A stretch of 64,000 nucleotides of DNA, from the NCBI GenBank assembly GCA_032622095.1, contig CP136066.1:64016609-64080608 (forward strand), given 5' to 3'. Shown here piece by piece: positions 42,993 through 55,077 of this stretch (positions are counted from its first letter, which is position 1; the number at the start of each line of letters is the position of its first letter). The stretch comes from Siphonodentalium dalli (taxonomy: Eukaryota > Mollusca > Scaphopoda > Gadilida > Siphonodentaliidae). The notes beneath the pieces were generated by a model that saw nothing but the letters and a program-made list of their open reading frames with translations, was not told the origin of the DNA and made no database searches. The translations under genes and the position numbers were made by a program.

Positions 42993-43353
42993 AGGTACAC
43001 AATCCGATTCGAAGGTCCCCATATCAGCAGATTCCAACAACAACAAAATTTCTTGAAATGCTGCTTCAGTTATCAGAATCAATTGACAAAAAATAATGCT
43101 AACCACTGTCAACTATAGTATAAAATTGCTCAAAAAGTGTTATATATCAATATTTGGTTCAATGCAATTTGGTATCGAGAGTATTTCGGTCAGCATTCAT
43201 CGAATATTTGCCAGACCACCAAATATTCCAGGTGGTGAAAAATAACAGATTTCAAAAATAGATTTCTGATAACTGAGCATAGATGGGTGGGTTCCTCGAA
43301 TCAAATATTTTTTCACCCCTGAAGCCAAAGAAATAGTAATTTGCAAGCCTTAA
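42989..43353. mobile_element. AGGTACTCAATCC-family TTAA element
   Basis: The element is 42993-43349, starting AGGTACACAATCCGATTCGA. Its inner end has AAATATTTTTTCACCCCTGA, AGCCAAAGAAATAGTAATTT, then GCAAGCC and a TTAA shared with the next MITE. The normal terminal GGATTGAGTACCT is missing on the right. Confidence 0.7.
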
Positions 43354-43690
43354 CCCTTTACCCAACAGAACGGCCCTGTGCCAATGCATTCTCTTATATA
43401 TGCGAGTCGACCATAGGTCGCCTCGCATATATAAGAGAATGCATTGGCTTAACACATATTAAAAATGATAAAATTGTCAAAGAATGTAGGAAAATATTAT
43501 AAAAATTGTTAAAAAATGTAAGAAAAAATTATAAAATTGTTAAAGAATGTAAGAAAAAATGGTAAAAAAAAGATTTTTTTTAGGCCAATGCATTCTCTTA
43601 TATATGCGAGGCGACCTATAGTCAACTCGCATATATAAGAGAATGCATAACTGTAACCATCACAATGTGGTCCATTTAGGAGCGTTAATT
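43350..43690. mobile_element. piggyBac-like MITE, CCCTTTACCCAACA type, right end lost
   Basis: TTAA (43350-43353), then CCCTTTACCCAACAGAACG, two copies of the shared hairpin (43380-43450 and 43590-43650), and ATCACAATGTGGTCCATTTA. The right terminus present in the 9199-9556 copy is absent. Confidence 0.8.
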
Positions 43691-43770
43691 CAATACAAAC
43701 AAGTGAGATCATAGAGACCTGTTTCCCGGTTCATATTTTTTATTCATAAAAATATAATTGGTAGTTATGT

Positions 43771-43990
43771 TTAAAGGTACTCAATCTGATCAGACGGTCC
43801 CCATACCGTCAAGATAAAACAACATTTCTTCAAAATACGCTTTAGTTATCAGAATCAATTTATTGCAACAAAATAATGCTAATCACTGTTAACTATGGTT
43901 TCAAATTCCCAAAATTTGATATTTATCAACATTTTGTTCAACAAATGACAGGCACACTAAACTCAGGCGTTATCACTAACACGTTTTTAA
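43771..43990. mobile_element. TTAA-family fragment joined to a MITE fragment
   Basis: TTAA-AGGTACTCAATCTGATCAGA runs to TTTTGTTCAACAAA near 43945. The sequence then switches to hAT-like MITE right-end sequence (TGACAGGCACACTAAACTCA) and afterwards to MITE interior (CATCTTCTCTGGAATGTTTC). This is a rearranged junction. Confidence 0.6.
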
Positions 43991-44119
43991 CACATCTTCT
44001 CTGGAATGTTTCTTTATTATCAAATTTTTATAGAAACTTATTCATGGCGAACATGATCACATGTAAGAAATATGAAGAAAAACTCAACCAATATTTGCCA
44101 AAGCTTGTGTATTTGTTTA

Positions 44120-44370
44120 GTTAATTTTGCGGTGTGACACCATGGCCTACATACTACCTAGTTGAAGGCTAGTTCAGTCATGAATGTATACGTATTGCAT
44201 ACATGTACCAGCAAAATAAACATGGAACTTCAACATTGTATATATATAGGCATTCATTCTGTTGCCATAAATCAATCAACAAGTCTTCCTTCTCCGCCAT
44301 CCATTCTTGACGACCTTTTGAGGCAGGCTCTTCCAAATTATCGGACATTTGAATCTCACATGATCACATG
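44120..44370. other. No recognisable feature
   Basis: Unique sequence. An open plus frame (44250-44370, ...PSILDDLLRQALPNYRTF...) has no family match that I can see and no good splice sites. Confidence 0.35.
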
Positions 44371-44371
44371 T

Positions 44372-44496
44372 CAGGCCTTGCAACATCCCCAGAGGGTGAA
44401 TTTAGTGATGCTACCCCGCATAGCGGGCTAGCATCACTAAATTCACCCTCTGGGGACCTCATTCTGCAAATGACAGACACCCTATTTCAAGGCTTG
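44372..44496. mobile_element. hAT-like hairpin MITE, short form
   Basis: A single hairpin (CCCCAGAGGGTGAATTTAGT ... CACCCTCTGGGGACCTC) with a complete right end CTATTTCAAGGCTTG. The left end is deleted between CAGGCCTTG and CAACATCCCC. Confidence 0.8.
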
Positions 44497-44683
44497 TGCA
44501 TGATCAAGTTTGGTACAGTCATGCAGTGAATAAATTCTGATCCATTCACATCTATGCATCAACATGTCAAGGTCATCATCACCTTATTACCAGGGCTGTG
44601 TATTGTAGCATTGTGCGAATATGGTTTCTATTTATGGAAGAGGTTATTTCCAAGCGAAGAGTGAAGTTATCCTGAGATCAATC

Positions 44684-45116
44684 CAGGAAATAGTGTGTCT
44701 GACATTTGAGGCCTAAGGCTAAGCAGAATGAGGTTCCCAGAGGGTGAATATACAGCACAGCAGGCTAGCATCACCAAATTCACCATCTGGGAACCTCATT
44801 CTGCTTAGGCCTCAACTACTATGGGAGCCCTAGGATCAGATTGAAGTTCTCCTGATGAAGCTAAATTTGTCACATCGATTATGTATTTTTATCTTCTGCA
44901 AATTGGGGAATATAGAAACTGAACAGAAGGGAAAAAGTATCTAAAACCAATGTTAATTTGAGACTGTAGATACTTCCCAGAAGATGAAGCCTAAGCAGAA
45001 TGAGGTCTCTGGAGGGATGATTTGGTGATACTAGCCTGCTGTGCGGGGTATCATCACTAAATTCACCCTCTGGGGACCTCATTCTGCAGATATCAGACAT
45101 GCTATTTCAAAGCTTA
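44684..45116. mobile_element. hAT-like hairpin MITE, long form
   Basis: Outer hairpins at 44728-44805 and 45000-45085 with the long central segment (CTTCTGCAAATTGGGGAATA, ACTTCCCAGAAGATGAAGCC). Ends are degraded. Confidence 0.75.
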
Positions 45117-45314
45117 CTCATCTTGTCCATTTGAAATTACATTTTATCACATAATTTGGCCATAAAAGCAGTTTCATAATTATCGGTAATAGACACATTT
45201 AATATCAGCGCGTGCGATGACGTCACGGCGTTCTTCAAATAACTTGCGATCGCTGTAGTTTATGATTGTTGTTTTCGATGAATATTTCGGGTTTATTTGA
45301 TCATGTGATAAAAG

Positions 45315-45463
45315 GTATCTCACACTCGTCCTATTTTATACGTAATTTATCAACCTCGTCCTCTAAATTCTATTTGAGCCTCGGTAAACCTCGGCTCAAA
45401 TCGAATTTAGTGAACTCAGTTGATAAATTCCGTATAAAATAGAAACTCATGTGAGATCCTCTA
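45315..45463. repeat. Foldback repeat
   Basis: TCCTATTTTATACGTAATTT...ATTTGAGCCTCGG and, after a 4-base loop, CCTCGGCTCAAATCGAATTT...CGTATAAAATAG form arms of about 70 bp. No related copy is seen in the window. Confidence 0.75.
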
Positions 45464-45884
45464 TGTATCTTGCTATCTCAGAAATACAATCAGGTAGATT
45501 TCTTCTATATGCTTTTACTAGATTTGTAATGTACTCTACAATAAACATCTCCAGAAGGCTTCACTGTTGGATCAATTATGTTGTATATATTTAACCAACC
45601 TTAAACTTTTTATATAATTTATATTTTTTGTTCATATGTTTGGATTAATTTTCCCATTGGTGGGAATAAAAACAAAAAAAATTGATTTATTGATTGTTTA
45701 TTGCAGGCATTGTTACAAGAATTTTTTTGGAGTGTAATGCTTGCTATACTCAATGTTCAGCGAGCCGTATAAATGTCCAAAATTTATTTTATGTATTATA
45801 TCTGAAATTTTTAAATGACATCAAATGATAGAAGTGTTTCCCGACAGGGGTTTCATTCATATTTATTATTTTATACCCAAGAAA

Positions 45885-46062
45885 CTACAGTAATGCCCTA
45901 TATAATCGACTCCTTAACCACATCAGAAATATGGGTAATTTTTCAGGATTTACTCGGAAAGCTCTCATAAATGGCAACAAGCCATATTTTTTACTAAATC
46001 CTGATAAATTACCCATAATTCTGCTGTGGTTAAGGAGTCAATTATTTAGGGCATTACTCAAT
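45885..46062. mobile_element. pogo/Tc1-like palindromic MITE, deleted centre
   Basis: Left CAGTAATGCCCTATATAATC and right AATTATTTAGGGCATTACT ends are present; the core is shortened around AAAGCTCTCATAAATGGCAA. Confidence 0.8.
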
Positions 46063-47232
46063 ATAAGACTTGTCATAGGAAGAGATAGACCATGTTAAAA
46101 TGGGTCACTGACATGTACAGAGCCCGAAGCCACCACCGCCAGCCATATTATCTCTAGCACCAGCCACATGAAAAAATCTCTGCTGCCGGAATTGTTAAGC
46201 ATGGGCTTATATGTCAAGCACAACTGTACTGTGAATCGCAAAGAACTAAACCGTATTAACTATTGGTATACTCGCATGGACTCAGCAGGGTTTTTATATT
46301 ATCAGAACACCCCCCTCAATATGTAATAGACTATTCCAATGTATGCATTTATATAACTGAATGGGAAAATCCATTCAGTATTGAAAGGGTTAAAGTATAA
46401 TTTGTTTATTTCGACAAGACTCAGTCTCAGACATCGTTGGCATTTGTCAATATATACACATACACATGTTATCTGTAGAAGATCTGTAGAAGAGAAGAGA
46501 AGAGTTTGATATAATATATCATTTCTCGGATTCATCATGCTTTTAATGATTCGTGATGATAGCTGGCATTTCGTCGTGTCAGAACTAAACTGTTCTATTT
46601 CAATTTTGGCGGGAAAATGAGATATTGGTATCTTTCGATTCGGTGCGGAATTTCCTGTCCGAAAATGACCAGATATCATGTCTAACATATACCAAATTTG
46701 AATTAGAAGCTGTGTAAGCCTGTTCCATCTCAAAAACTCACCTTTTTTACAGTGCTATATTGTTCTATCTCCACTGTGGATCAATGAATCTATATTGTAC
46801 CAGGTGATTAAATAAATTTCAGTGCTAAAATGTTGTATCTCTGACCTTCAATAGAAAGTAATGGAACCCAAACTTGGCAGAGGCAAAGTGACTAGTTGGA
46901 AATAATGCTTATCTTATTTCTAGGATAATTATTTGGTTAAAATAACACCAAAAAATGGCATGTTTTTTAATTTTTGCATGTTTATACGATTGAACACTCC
47001 AGCACAGAATAAAAACAGAAAACTTTACACAAATTGTTCTATCGCCAAAATGTTTTTTCATGATAACACCCAAGATATCATATGTTTTGTCTCGAAACTC
47101 GTAATAATAGTATTTTAAACATAACAGTATGTTTATTAGGGAATTTGTTTTTCTAAGTGATGAGTGAGGCATATATGTCTTTTTATTATTTATTATTATT
47201 TTAACTATTTTTGTGAGGTGGCAGGTAATTTA
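46063..47232. other. No supportable gene
   Basis: A minus frame at 46302-46733 (143 codons) and a short hydrophobic minus frame near 46104-46175 lack conserved content. Otherwise AT-rich. Confidence 0.4.
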
Positions 47233-47234
47233 TA

Positions 47235-47553
47235 CAGTAATGCTCTAAATAATTGACTCCTTAATCACAGCAGAATTATGGGTAATTTTTCAGGATTTAG
47301 TCGGAAATATGGCTTGTTGCCATTCATCAATGAATGGCAATCAAGCCATATTTCTGACTAAATCCTGAAAAATTACCCATAATTCTACCGTGGTTAAGGA
47401 GTCGATTATTTAGAGCATTACTGTATAAATAAAGTCGTAAATATAGCTTGTTGCCCGATGAATGGCAACAAGCCATATTTCTGACTTCATCCTCAAAAAT
47501 TACCCATAATTCTATTGTGTTCAAGTAGTCGATTATTTAGAGCATTTCTGTAT
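47235..47553. mobile_element. pogo/Tc1-like palindromic MITEs, two in tandem
   Basis: The first (47235-47428) has complete ends CAGTAATGCTCTAAATAATT and AGAGCATTACTG. The second (about 47430-47552) has the core and right end only. Confidence 0.8.
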
Positions 47554-47606
47554 GTAAGATATTTATTGGAGTCTGTATTCATCAAAGAACTGCTGGCCAT
47601 CACCCT

Positions 47607-48066
47607 TTAACCCTTTCAGTGCCAGGGGCCAATCTCATCGGTCCTAATTTACGGTCTGTAAAATCAGCCCTAAAAATAATAAAAAAAATTGTTTTAGATT
47701 TTTTTGGGTAGACTTTTTTTTGGGTATGCTTAAGCATGCTATAGCAAATTTAAAAACAAACTGGATAAAACCTTAGGGGCATGTTATAACTGAAAACTAT
47801 CACCAAGTATTCATAGTAATAATTTTGATGCCCATAAAAAACGTAAGATTCCCTGGCACTAAACCTACAAAATAAGTCTGTTAAAGAATATAAGAAAAAA
47901 TTATAAAAATTGTAAAAAATAATAACAAATGATGAAAAATTGTTAGGCCAATGCATTCTCTTATATATGTGAGGCGACCTATGGTCAACTCGCATATATA
48001 AGAGAATGCATTGGCACAGGGTATATGGGTTGATACAAAAATCGGACCTGGCACTGAAAGGGTTAA
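47607..48066. mobile_element. piggyBac-like MITE, CCCTTTCAGTGCC type
   Basis: The element is 47611-48062 between TTAA sites. Ends CCCTTTCAGTGCCAGGGGCC and ACCTGGCACTGAAAGGG. Shared hairpin at 47945-48018. It is a longer sibling of the 42613 copy. Confidence 0.88.
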
Positions 48067-48244
48067 AGATGCATTCAGGGTTCCAGACCTCCAGTTACAG
48101 CAACAACAACAAATCTAATTTAAATAGTCCAGTCAAAATAGGGTTTGACCTTGTCAAAATTTGTACAGAAATGGTCATTGGACCCTAAAATTTGATAAAA
48201 GCAACGGTTACTAGGTATATTAAGATCTAAATTGCTGCTGACCT

Positions 48245-48508
48245 TTAATCCTTTATTGGCTGGAGCTGCGCTGTTAAAGCATTAAAGATCCTGTGCCAGT
48301 GCATTCTTTTATATGTGTGAGTCTCCCATAGGGAGCCTTGCATATATAAGAGAATGCACGGGCTTACAAGGTCAAGGTAAATATTATTAGGCCAATGTAT
48401 TCCCTTATATATGTGAGGCTGCCTATGGGAAACTTGCATATATAAGAGAATGCAATAGCACAGGGTTTTCATAAACTTTTCAGGAAGCTCCACTCATGGA
48501 ATGGTTAA
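48245..48508. mobile_element. piggyBac-like MITE, CTTCCATGACTGGAGC type
   Basis: The element is 48249-48504 between TTAA sites. It holds two hairpin versions (GTGAGTCTCCCATAGGGAGC and GAGGCTGCCTATGGGAAACT) separated by GGTCAAGGTAAATATTATTA, and ends CAGGAAGCTCCACTCATGGA. Confidence 0.8.
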
Positions 48509-48736
48509 CATTGTTCCATTGAAATAATGTTGAAAACCCAATATGACATATAAACTAGAGAAATAAGTATCAAAGAATATCATTTTGTTAATGAAAAATT
48601 AACAAAATAGTTTTTGGTGAACCTCTAAAACCTCTAATAAATGCATAGAAAATTCAATATCAAACCAAATTTATTGTAGAACATCTTGTTCTAAGGTTAT
48701 TTTATACACTGGAACCTAAATATGAAAAATATGTTA

Positions 48737-48987
48737 CCTGAAAGCAAGCCTTGAAATAGTGTGTCTGTCATTTGCAGAATGAGGTCCCCAGAGGGTGAAT
48801 TTAGTTATGCTACCCTGCAAATTCACCCTCTGGGGACCTCATTCTGCTTACAACTCAGCAGAATGAGGTTCCCAGAGGGTGAATATGGTGATGCTAACCC
48901 GCTATGCGGGGTAGCATCACTAAATTCACCCTCTGGGCACCTCATTCTGCAAATGACAGGCACACTATTTCAAGGCTTGCCTAAAAG
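48737..48987. mobile_element. hAT-like hairpin MITE, two hairpins
   Basis: The element is 48745-48979, flanked by CCTGAAAG and CCTAAAAG. Full CAAGCCTTGAAATAGTGTG ends. The first hairpin is shortened in the loop, the second complete; they are joined by TGCTTACAACTCAGCAGAAT. Confidence 0.9.
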
Positions 48988-49046
48988 TTAGCCTGGAACA
49001 CTGAATACATCTTTAAAATATCAATAAATTCAAATTCACAGATTTG

Positions 49047-49519
49047 AGTCGACCCAAGTCTGAGTTTAGTGTGTCTGACATTTGCAGAATGAGGACCCAC
49101 CCCAGAGGCTGAATTTTGTGACGCTATCCCACAGAGTGGGCTAGCATAATGAAATTCACCCTCTAGGGACCTCATTCGTTTAGGCCTAATCTTCTCTGGA
49201 AAGTTTCTTTATTATCAAATTTCAATAGAAACTTCTTCACAACAGATACTATTTCTTTTTTAGTTTAGTTTCTCTTTATCCCCGAATTGGCAGATGACAC
49301 ATTGCATAATCGAGGTTCCCAGTGGGTGTATATCACAATATTCACCATTTGGGAACTTCAATCTATGTCTCCCATATCAGATGAGGCCATGCTGAATGAG
49401 GTCCCCAGATGGTGAATTTGGTTAAGCTAGCTCCTTTGCGGGATAGCATCACTAAATTCACCCTCTGGGGACCTCATTCTGCAAATGACAGGCCCACTAA
49501 ACTCAGGCTTGAGTTGACC
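49047..49519. mobile_element. hAT-like hairpin MITE, long form
   Basis: The element is 49055-49511, flanked by AGTCGACC and AGTTGACC. Ends are CAAGTCTGAGTTTAGTGTG-type (second subfamily). Three-hairpin layout. Confidence 0.9.
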
Positions 49520-49529
49520 AAGTCTTCTT

Positions 49530-49910
49530 GGCCCACAGCAGCTTGGGATATCGGTTGGGTTGATGCTGTTTTGGACCAATACGGTCCTGTTACTCTTCTA
49601 TAACAGACTTTCATTGAAAAGACGTACTACATTTAAATGTGGAGCCCAGGCATTCAAATGAGCCCCTGAAAGTGATGAATATGTCTTCAAAATGATATAT
49701 CATATACCATGATAGAAAAAGGTAAACTGATGATACAATCGTTTAATATATTGTTTTACATACATTTTTGGGGGAAAAAAGGACATACAAGAAATATAAC
49801 TCCCGCCCACGATTCTGGGCGGAGAGTCCATTATAGAAGAGTAGAGGGGCGGGACTCGTTCCAAAACAGCATCAACCCAACCGATATCCCAAAATGTTGT
49901 GGACCGAGAA
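49530..49910. repeat. Foldback repeat
   Basis: GGGATATCGGTTGGGTTGAT, GCTGTTTTGGA and ACTCTTCTATAA at 49547-49605 recur inverted at 49825-49895. The loop is about 210 bp and AT-rich. Confidence 0.7.
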
Positions 49911-50850
49911 GTCACCCTACTGATTACATTGCCCGGAGTCACCCTAATAATTATATTAGCCCCTCAGAAATTAGATTATTTTAATTTGTAGCGTCTCATG
50001 TAAATCTTTGCATTAATATGCTTTAGCCATGTTTATAAATGACAACAATTATTTCTGTTATGTTATGTTACGGAAGCATGGCGCTGCCACCTTCATGCCG
50101 CCTAGATCGATGTACTCCTTTCCAATTTTGTGAAGTTTGAATGCTCAACTCTAAAAGAAACCCGGCCAACGGAGAGAGCATGGGGGTGGGTTCAAACTTT
50201 TGTGAAATTCCACTGAAACACAAAGGGGGACTAATTCATTGCAAATGAAACATCCGACACGGAACATTGTTCACCAGTGCATCATATGAATGGCATCCAC
50301 GCGCATCTTTTTGGTGTCTTTTTAATCACTCTCAAGCAGACGGTTTAGCCGTGGCGAGACTATTTAACGCAAATTGCTGTAGTCAAGTAAGTATCACTAA
50401 CCTATTTTAAGGTCGAATCCCAACGCGCGGATGAAAAAAAAAAATTCAGTGCGTCGCTTCACTCGGGCTATGGTACCATGACGATCATGGCATGCTCACG
50501 ATGATCATAAAACTGTATCCATTGCATTTCCATATCTCATAATGCCCATGGTCACCACTTGATTGTGGGTGTAACAAACAGGCGTAGGTATTGGTGTAAT
50601 TACGCTGATGTAGGGCGTAACTCCACCGATGATTGGCATTACCATGCTGATGTTGGACATGGTACAGCGATGATTGGCATAGTTATGCCGATGTAGGCAT
50701 GGATTTTTTTGTCGGTGGTGGCTCTGTGCTTCCATAGTTATGTCATGATACAAGCTACATGACAGTCCAAGAGAAAAAAGTTCTGCCTAGCCCCAGTCAA
50801 TGTTTCAAATGTTTTAATTTAAAAAAAATCTTATTCATGGTGCTACGATT
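49911..50850. other. No supportable gene
   Basis: Less AT-rich than its surroundings, with a donor-like CAA/GTAAGT at about 50390 and short degenerate direct repeats (CGATGATTGGCAT..) at 50625-50700. No coding frame is recognisable. Confidence 0.4.
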
Positions 50851-50852
50851 TT

Positions 50853-51208
50853 AGACCTCATTCTGCTTGGGCCTCATTTTCTCTGGAAAGTTTCTTTATT
50901 ATCATCAAATTTCTATAGAATTTCTTCACACAGATTCTATTTCTTTTTTAGTTTAGTTTCTTTATATCCCCAAATTGGCAGACAACACATTGTATAATCG
51001 AGGTTCCCAATTGGTGTACATTACAATATTCACCATCTGGGAACTTCAATCTGAGTCTTTGTCTCCCATAGCAGATGAGGCCATGCAGAATGAGGTTCCC
51101 AGAGGGTGAATTTGGTGATGCTACCCCACTTTGCGGGATAGCGTCACTAAATTCACCCTCTGGGGACCTCATTCTGCAAATGAAAGGCACACTAGCTAAA
51201 CTCAGGAT
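50853..51208. mobile_element. hAT-like hairpin MITE, left end truncated
   Basis: Begins inside a hairpin arm (GACCTCATTCTGCTTGGGCC), keeps the central segment and the full right hairpin, and ends CACTAGCTAAACTCAGGATTG with a 4-bp insertion in the end. Confidence 0.75.
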
Positions 51209-51401
51209 TGTTTCGAAAGAGATTGCCCGAGAACCGAAAAATTGACTTTCTGTGACCCTACTGTAACAATGGACAGGTTCAGCCACATGTACTTGTAATG
51301 TGTGTTGCTAACTAGTATTGCTATGGAAATGCACTTGGCGGGAAAAGTCATGTGATTTTATGGCTCAAACCTACACGTTTATAGATACTAAACCTATGTG
51401 T

Positions 51402-51843
51402 AGCAAAATTAAGTCTGAGTTTAGTGCGCCTGTCATTTGCAGAGTGAGGTCCCCAGAGGGTGAATTTAGTGATGCTACCCTGCTATGTGGGTCAGCATCA
51501 CCAAATTCACCCTCTGGGGACCTCATTCTCCAAGGCCTCATCTGCTATGGGAGACTCAGATTTTTGAATATTGTGATGTACACCCATTGGGAACCTCGAT
51601 TATGCAATGTGTCTTCTGCCAATATGGGGATAAAGAGAAACTAAACTTGAAAAGAAATAGTATCTATGTGAAGAAGTTTCTAAAGAAATTTTCCAGAGAA
51701 GATGAAGCCTAAGCAGAATGAGGTCCCCCAGAGGGTGAATTTAGTGATGCTAGCCCACTATGCGAGATAGCGTCACTAAATTCACCCTCTCAGGAAATCA
51801 TTCTGCAAATGACAAGCAAACTAAACTCAGACTTTAGCAAAAT
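51402..51843. mobile_element. hAT-like hairpin MITE, long form
   Basis: The element is 51410-51835, flanked by exact AGCAAAAT. Outer hairpins lie at 51448-51530 and 51718-51805 around the central segment. Second-subfamily ends. Confidence 0.88.
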
Positions 51844-51862
51844 TTGTAGATAAAAGTCAGCT

Positions 51863-52029
51863 ACCAACACCAAGCCTTGAAATAGTGTGCCTGTCATTTG
51901 CAGAATGAGGTCCACAGAGGGTGAATTTGGTGATGCTAGCGCACTATGCGGGGTAGCATCACTAAATTCACCCTCTGGGAACCTCATTCTGCAAATGACA
52001 GACACACTATTTCAAGGCTTGACCAACAC
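51863..52029. mobile_element. hAT-like hairpin MITE, short form
   Basis: The element is 51871-52021 (151 bp), flanked by exact ACCAACAC. One complete hairpin with perfect CAAGCCTTGAAATAGTGTG ends; the cleanest copy for defining the family. Confidence 0.93.
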
Positions 52030-52530
52030 TGCGACCACTGTTAGGCTTAGTTTACTGCAATCAAAATAAGATTGTTCCACGCAGGTGAATTCCATTCTCC
52101 CACTGCCTGTGTATTGTTGGTTGTTGATTTGAAAAATTACATTACTGGTAGCACATGAGGGATGCATGCAGACTTACTGAAGGTTGATTCATATGATGGT
52201 TATTTTCTGTTGAACTAAATTGTTAACTCTCATATATTGTAGTTTGCTAATGAAAATTTGTATTCTTATTGAAAATTGCATTAACTAAATTCATGAATAA
52301 ACTGTATTGCTAAACTATATTCTCTCAATACATGAATAGTCAAAGGCCCACTTAATTTTTGAACCCCCAGATAACATTTTATTATGTCAGCTCTGGCGAT
52401 TAGCCAATCAGCATTGATAAATAGTGACGGGAAATGAACCCATATTAGATCAGTCACCCCATATGAAATCAATATTAGGCACTTATCCACCATCTTGTTT
52501 TTAAAAATTCGCCTCGGGAATATTTTTGGT
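52030..52530. other. No recognisable feature
   Basis: Unique AT-rich sequence; no supportable frame. Confidence 0.4.
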
Positions 52531-53115
52531 GTATGTTGGCACCAAGAAAGGGGATATCTGTCCCAATGGGACTACGGATACCCTCCTGTTTTTAAAATAC
52601 TAAGATGTTTCACATGTCAGTAAACATTTAGTTTAAAATAATAAAATAACAGTTCCCATTGCAGGTGTACAACATCTTAAACCTATTGACGGAAAAATGT
52701 AGTAATAAAAGCTTGGACAAAATTATGCATGTTGCGAAAAAGGGGAATAACTCCACACAAAAAATTTCGGACAAACGTCATAATCGCAGGTGAACAGGTT
52801 CCCATGGTACTAAATATCAGTGCCAAGATTAAAAAACATTGACCGAAAAATGTAGGAATAAAAGCTCGGACAAAATTATGCATGTTGCAAAAAAAATTCT
52901 AAGTCGAAAAAGGGGGATAACTCAACCAAAAAATGTCCGACAGACGTCATAATTGCAGGTGCACAGGTTCCCATGGTGGTTGATGTCTGTGCCAAGTTTC
53001 AAGGAAATTGATCAAAAAACGACTGAGAAAAACTCCGGACAAATTTGTGTCCACAGACGGACGGACAAGCTGACTCCAGTATACCCCCCCTAACTTCGTT
53101 GCGGGGGGTATAATG
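52530..53115. repeat. TATACCCCC-bounded repeat with duplicated unit
   Basis: Two copies of a unit with GGACAAAATTATGCATGTTG, GGGGATAACTC and CAGGTTCCCATGGT (52680-52800 and 52840-52990). It then ends CCAGTATACCCCCCCTAACT, TCGTTGCGGGGGGTATAA. Same boundary style as the 38228 repeat. Confidence 0.7.
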
Positions 53116-53214
53116 AAAGTGTCAATGACACTAGCTCAACTTGGAAAGGGAATAATTTCATGTGCTAGTCAATGGATCGAGTGATTAGGAATGTGGAAAG
53201 TTGAAAGGTCTAGT

Positions 53215-54421
53215 TATGCACAGAGTAAAATCCAAGATGGCTGCTGGCGGCCATGTTTTTTGGCCGAATAACCCCAAAATGACTCGTTCCCATCTACATG
53301 TCATTGTTAACATCCATAACAAATTTCCTGATGATCCGACCAAAGGTACGACCTGTAGACCGTGCCGAAGGATTTAGTCATGCAAAGAGTAAAATCCAAG
53401 ATAGCTGCTGGCGACCATGTTTTTTGGCCGAACGACCCCAAAATTATTTGTTCCCATCTACATGTCAATATTAACATCCATGACAAATTTCATGATCATC
53501 AGACAAACAGTACGACCTGTAGCCCGTGCTAATGGATTGAATTTTTAAATCCAAGATGGCCACTGGCGGCCATGTTTTTTGGCCAAATGACCCCAAAATG
53601 ACTCGTTCCCATCTACATGTCAATGTCAACAACCATGTGACAAATTTCATAATGATCCGACCAAAGGTACGACCTGTAGCCCGTGCCCAAGGATTTAGTC
53701 ATGCAAACAGTAAATTCCAAGATAGCTGCTGGTGGCCATGTTTTTTGGCTGAACGACCCCAAAATTACTCGTTCCCATTTACATGTCAATATTAACATCC
53801 ATGACAAATTTCATGATCATCAGACGAACATTACGACCTGTAGCCCGTGCTAATGGATTGAATTTTAAAATCCAAGATGGCCACTGGTGGCCATGTTTTT
53901 TGGCCGAATGACCCCAAAATGAGTCGTTTCCCATCTACATGTCATTGTTAACATCCATGACAAATTTCATGATGATCCGACCAAAGATACGACCTGTAGG
54001 CTGTAGCCCGTGCCAAAGGATTTAGTCATGCAAAGAGCAAAATCCAAGATGGCTGCTGGTGGCCATGTTTTTTGGTCGAATGACCCCAAAATGACTCGTT
54101 CACATCTACATGTCAATATTAACATCCATGACAAATTTCATGATGATCAGACAAACAGTAGAACCTGTAGCCTGTGCTAATGGTTTGAATTTTGAAATCC
54201 AAGATGGCCACTGGTGGCCATGTTTTTTTTCCGAATGACCCCAAAATGACTCGTTTTCATCTACATGTCAATGTCAACAGCTATGACAAATTTTATAATG
54301 ATCCGACCAAAGGTACGACCTGTAGCCCGTGCTAAAGGAAATTGTTGACGAATCACACACACAGACAGACGACAAAGCCATGGCAATAGCTCAAACTTTA
54401 CAAAGTAAAGTTGAGCTAAAA
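53215..54421. repeat. About 160-bp tandem array, 7 units, alternating types
   Basis: CCATGTTTTTTGG recurs near 53251, 53416, 53570, 53736, 53892, 54062 and 54217. Most units alternate GCTGCTGG.GGCC with GCCACTGG.GGCC, giving a roughly 320-bp higher-order pattern. Shared words: CCAAAATGACTCGTTCCCAT, CTACATGTCA, GATCCGACCAAAGGTACGAC. The array ends in an ACACACAGACAGACGAC tail and AGTTGAGCTAAAAAA. Confidence 0.9.
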
Positions 54422-54564
54422 AATAATCAGTGACTCGAAAATTAAGTGGGCCTTTTATATTACCAATTCGCAAGGGGTCATATGTAGATTATAAAACAAT
54501 CATTGGGTAAAGTTACAGAATAACAACTGTCTTATATCAAAGGTATGAGGCACAGGCTTATATA

Positions 54565-54912
54565 CAGTAATGCCCTAAATAATTGACTCCTTAACCACAG
54601 CATAATTATGGGTAATCTTTCAGGATTTAGTCAGAAATATGACTTGTTGCCATTAATTGGAAAGCTATCAGTGAGAGCTTTCCGATGAATGGCAACAAGC
54701 CATATTTTCGACTAAATCCTGTTGGAAATATGGCTTGTTGCCATTCATTGGAAAGCTCTCACTGAGAGCTTTCCAATGAATTGAAAATATTGAATTTCTC
54801 AGTGAGAGCTTTCCGATGAATGGCAACAAGCCATATTTCTGACTAAATCCTAAAAAATTACCCATAATTCTGCTGTAGTTAAGGAGTCGATTATTTAGGG
54901 CATTACTGTATA
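54565..54912. mobile_element. pogo/Tc1-like palindromic MITE, expanded core
   Basis: Complete ends (CAGTAATGCCCTAAATAATT / TTATTTAGGGCATTACTG). The core palindrome is duplicated: GAAAGCTCTCACTGAGAGCT-type loops appear three times, interleaved with CTAAATCCTGTTGGAAATATGG. Confidence 0.85.
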
Positions 54913-55077
54913 GGCACTTTTAGCGTTATGTACTAATTTGTGTCAGGGACCCATTCCTTGGTCATATGCAGATAAGGAAGGTAGAAATTAAATTTATTGA
55001 GTGCAGAAGGTATTTCATAATTAACAAAAAATAAAATGCACACAAATAAGAGGTGAGATGCAAACAGTAATGAATAA

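Noticed and set aside
46104-46175. Minus-strand signal-peptide-like MWLVLEIIWLAVVASGS
   Set aside because: Short hydrophobic frame with no clear donor, no following exon and a stop soon after.
50340-50395. Possible exon before CAA/GTAAGT
   Set aside because: Only one good splice signal; the frame is too short to judge.
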